A stretch of DNA of 7,248 nt, from NCBI GenBank assembly GCA_003449595.1, contig DMHB01000319.1, forward strand, positions 1-7,248, given 5' to 3'. How positions within the stretch are numbered: position 1 is the first letter of the stretch; every line of letters starts with the position of its first letter. Positions 6,320-7,248 of this stretch are shown here, one piece after another. A program made the position numbers and the translations under genes. The stretch is from Microscillaceae bacterium (GTDB taxonomy: Bacteria > Bacteroidota > Bacteroidia > Cytophagales > Microscillaceae). The notes below the pieces were generated by a model. That model worked only from the letters and a program-made list of their open reading frames with translations, had not been told where the DNA came from and did no database searches.

Positions 6320-6823
6320 TTAGTACCTAAGCTCGCCCGACATTTTAAGGTCTGAGAGTGTTACAAAGAAACCCAAATCACCAAACTCGTTTTTTATCAA
6401 CTCTTGAACTGTTATGTAGTTGCCATTCAGGCATACTTCGTAATCACTGACTGTTATATTTTCGTAATAGGCTCTTTTTGAGCCTATTTTTTGTTTGAGA
6501 TGCTTTAATTTGTCTGCATACTCATCCTTTACACTAAAGCAAAAATTGACAAGCTTGTGCATATCAGGCTTGTCAATGGTTTTATAACGTGTATCGCCTT
6601 GATTAGCTATGAATAGGTTAATTAGCGTGCTATTGTAGTACAGGCGATAGACATTGGCTACTTTAAAAGTGTGGCCTCCTAAGTAAGAAGGGCTGGTTAC
6701 ACCAGTTATTAGCGATTTAGTATCATTTACAGCAAGGTCCTTTGGCTGGTTGTTTGAACTTGTAAGGCAGGCAGCTAGTAAAAAGCTACAAGAAAGCAAG
6801 CAAAGCAGTTTGAGGGGCTTCAT
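6320..6823 (-). CDS. Predicted lipoprotein of unknown function, downstream of the XRE regulator
   Basis: A 167-residue precursor begins with a classic type II signal peptide: MKPLKLL, a hydrophobic core, then the lipobox LAAC with C19 as the lipidated residue. The 149-residue mature part starts LTSSNNQPKD. It lacks the acidic S(D/E)n stretch that marks surface export in some Bacteroidota, so it may stay in the periplasmic leaflet. The remainder is soluble, Tyr- and Lys-rich, with two further Cys (C94, C131) that might pair. I recognise no family. It lies 52 bp downstream of the regulator on the same strand and probably shares its transcript. Composition is clearly A/T-richer than the left side of the window. 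Two perfect 9-bp inverted repeats lie inside the gene. By position it could be a lysogeny- or element-encoded surface protein, but nothing in its own sequence proves that. Confidence 0.7.
   Translation of the reverse strand: MKPLKLLCLLSCSFLLAACLTSSNNQPKDLAVNDTKSLITGVTSPSYLGGHTFKVANVYRLYYNSTLINLFIANQGDTRYKTIDKPDMHKLVNFCFSVKDEYADKLKHLKQKIGSKRAYYENITVSDYEVCLNGNYITVQELIKNEFGDLGFFVTLSDLKMSGELRY
6466..6492 (+). repeat. Perfect 9-bp stem-loop with T-run, antisense to the lipoprotein gene
   Basis: AATAGGCTC (6466-6474) and GAGCCTATT (6480-6488) are exact complements around a TTTTT loop, followed on the plus strand by T to 6492. Read on + this has the shape of an intrinsic terminator. Read on -, the sense strand of the lipoprotein gene, the stem has no U-run after it and simply encodes residues around 110-118. 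Confidence 0.45.
6546..6576. repeat. Perfect 9-bp inverted repeat inside the lipoprotein gene
   Basis: TTGACAAGC (6546-6554) and GCTTGTCAA (6568-6576) are exact complements separated by 13 bases. The left arm is also part of a 10-bp palindrome ACAAGCTTGT (6549-6558), so two alternative foldings exist. It could be an mRNA hairpin or a dimeric protein site, or chance. Confidence 0.4.
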
Positions 6824-6875
6824 TTGGCAAAAATTTAGAATTTAAACAAATTGGGTTATTTTTTGAGCAGCCCCA

Positions 6876-7163
6876 CTAAACAACTGAACCCTGACCGTTC
6901 TGGTCAAGGTTCTTTGTTTTTGTAGTGCTATCCATTTTCCAAATATCTATTTTGGGCGGGTCTCCTTTGTCCAAAACTAACCAATCTAAGCTAAGGCCGT
7001 ATTTTTCAGCAATCTTAGCTAAGTTGCTTACATAGATTTTTGAGCTAACTCCGGTCTCCATTTTGGAGTATGTACTTTGCGGTATTTTAACAGATTCAGC
7101 AAATTGTTGTTGCGACATTCTTAGCAAAGTCCTAAATTTCTCTAATTTCTGTCCAATTTCCAT
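6876..7163 (-). CDS. XRE-family helix-turn-helix transcriptional regulator
   Basis: A 95-residue DNA-binding protein of the lambda Cro/CI fold. The five-helix XRE domain covers residues 1-63: helix 2 begins at M16-S17 (MSQQQFAESV), the turn is KIPQS, and recognition helix 3 is about 28-37 (PQSTYSKMET). The following NLAKIAEKYGLSLDWLVLDKGDP (48-69) is the closing part often seen in phage and mobile-element repressors. The polar tail (72-95) has no peptidase or oligomerisation domain, so this is not a LexA/CI-type self-cleaving repressor; it resembles short Cro-like, restriction-modification controller or antitoxin-type regulators. Three operator-like sites lie 10-63 bases upstream of its ATG, overlapping a divergent promoter. 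It therefore probably controls itself and the gene to the right of the window. Its 3' end encodes an 11-bp stem-loop. Confidence 0.88.
   Translation of the reverse strand: MEIGQKLEKFRTLLRMSQQQFAESVKIPQSTYSKMETGVSSKIYVSNLAKIAEKYGLSLDWLVLDKGDPPKIDIWKMDSTTKTKNLDQNGQGSVV
6886..6912. repeat. 11-bp stem-loop in the 3' end of the regulator gene, possible terminator or attenuator
   Basis: GAACCCTGACC (6886-6896) and GGTCAAGGTTC (6902-6912) pair around the 5-base loop GTTCT. In the minus-strand RNA all eleven positions pair, one as G-U; in the plus-strand RNA one is a C-A mismatch. The better T-run (TTTGTTTTTG, 6913-6922) follows on +, while on - only AGTTGTTTAG follows. It could weaken readthrough from the regulator into the lipoprotein gene or block plus-strand transcription. 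Confidence 0.45.
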
Positions 7164-7172
7164 ACTTTTTAT

Positions 7173-7187
7173 ATTCTAATTCGGAAA
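7173..7187. promoter_or_regulatory. Operator-like site 1
   Basis: ATTCTAATTCGGAAA matches the core of the perfect palindromic site (7212-7226) at 12 of 15 positions. It lies closest to the regulator start codon and overlaps TAATTTTC on the minus strand (7184-7191), a possible -7 box for the regulator with one mismatch. Confidence 0.5.
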
Positions 7188-7191
7188 ATTA

Positions 7192-7206
7192 TTCCTAATT
7201 ACGTTG
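7192..7206. promoter_or_regulatory. Operator-like site 2
   Basis: TTCCTAATTACGTTG matches the palindromic site at 11 of 15 positions. Its left half is nearly intact and its right half degenerate. Its centre is 19 bp from site 1 and 20 bp from site 3, and it ends on the TTG (7204-7206) proposed as the -33 element of the rightward promoter. Confidence 0.45.
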
Positions 7207-7234
7207 TTATTATCCTAATTAGGATATACGTTTG
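7204..7234 (+). promoter_or_regulatory. Rightward promoter (TTG -33, TACGTTTG -7) firing out of the window
   Basis: TTG at 7204-7206 and TACGTTTG at 7227-7234 (exact TAnnTTTG) are 20 bp apart, close to the Bacteroidota -33/-7 arrangement. Transcription would begin near 7240 and read a gene beyond the right edge. The spacer is filled by the palindromic operator, so a bound regulator would exclude RNA polymerase. Confidence 0.6.
7211..7226. promoter_or_regulatory. Operator-like site 3: perfect 16-bp palindrome
   Basis: TATCCTAATTAGGATA is its own reverse complement over all 16 bases. Its size and symmetry suit a dimeric XRE regulator. It starts four bases after the -33 TTG and ends directly at the -7 box, the classic position for repression. 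It is the best of three similar sites and the likely high-affinity one. Confidence 0.7.
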
Positions 7235-7248
7235 TACCGTATTCATTA

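Noticed and set aside
6320..7163. Toxin-antitoxin pair
   Set aside because: The partner is a lipoprotein with a signal peptide, 52 bp downstream rather than overlapping, and has no toxin motif; not excluded for the regulator with an unseen gene to the right.

Overview
The window looks like chromosomal DNA of a Bacteroidota species, probably Cytophagales-like; the order is inferred and no marker gene fixes the genus. The signs are start codons with A/T-rich leaders and little Shine-Dalgarno sequence, and TAnnTTTG -7 boxes, two of which match exactly (327-334 and 7227-7234 on +). The protein families also fit: a two-domain FKBP, a stand-alone GlpD, a CaCA antiporter and a membrane protein combining a TPR-like region with an FxLYD-like domain.

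Bases 1-356 hold no convincing gene. They contain an 11-bp tandem repeat at the left edge, a possible structured leader (205-294) and a -7 box just before the first gene. Four plus-strand genes follow from 357 to 3997 with almost no spacing and probably form one transcript: a 2-oxoglutarate/Fe(II) oxygenase, a small unknown protein that overlaps it by 7 bp and starts with GTG, an exported FKBP-type prolyl isomerase, and the FAD enzyme glycerol-3-phosphate dehydrogenase (glpD). After a 124-bp gap comes a separate plus-strand Ca2+/Na+ antiporter (4122-5096). It ends one base before the stop codon of a minus-strand gene for a single-span membrane protein (5098-6090).

From about 6091 to the right edge the DNA changes. 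It is A/T-rich and carries short repeats, followed by two minus-strand genes: an XRE-type regulator (6876-7163) and, downstream of it, an unknown lipoprotein (6320-6823). Hand counts illustrate the shift: 38 G/C in bases 3001-3060 against 19 in 6361-6420. Upstream of the regulator are three similar operator-like sites centred 19 and 20 bp apart. The best is a perfect 16-bp palindrome, TATCCTAATTAGGATA, lying exactly between the -33 and -7 boxes of a promoter that fires rightward out of the window. This resembles a phage- or mobile-element-type repressor switch whose controlled gene lies beyond base 7248, and it is the most interesting part of the window.

No integrase, transposase, CRISPR array, tRNA or rRNA is visible. 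The functional link between the housekeeping block (357-6090) and the regulator/lipoprotein block appears to be position only.
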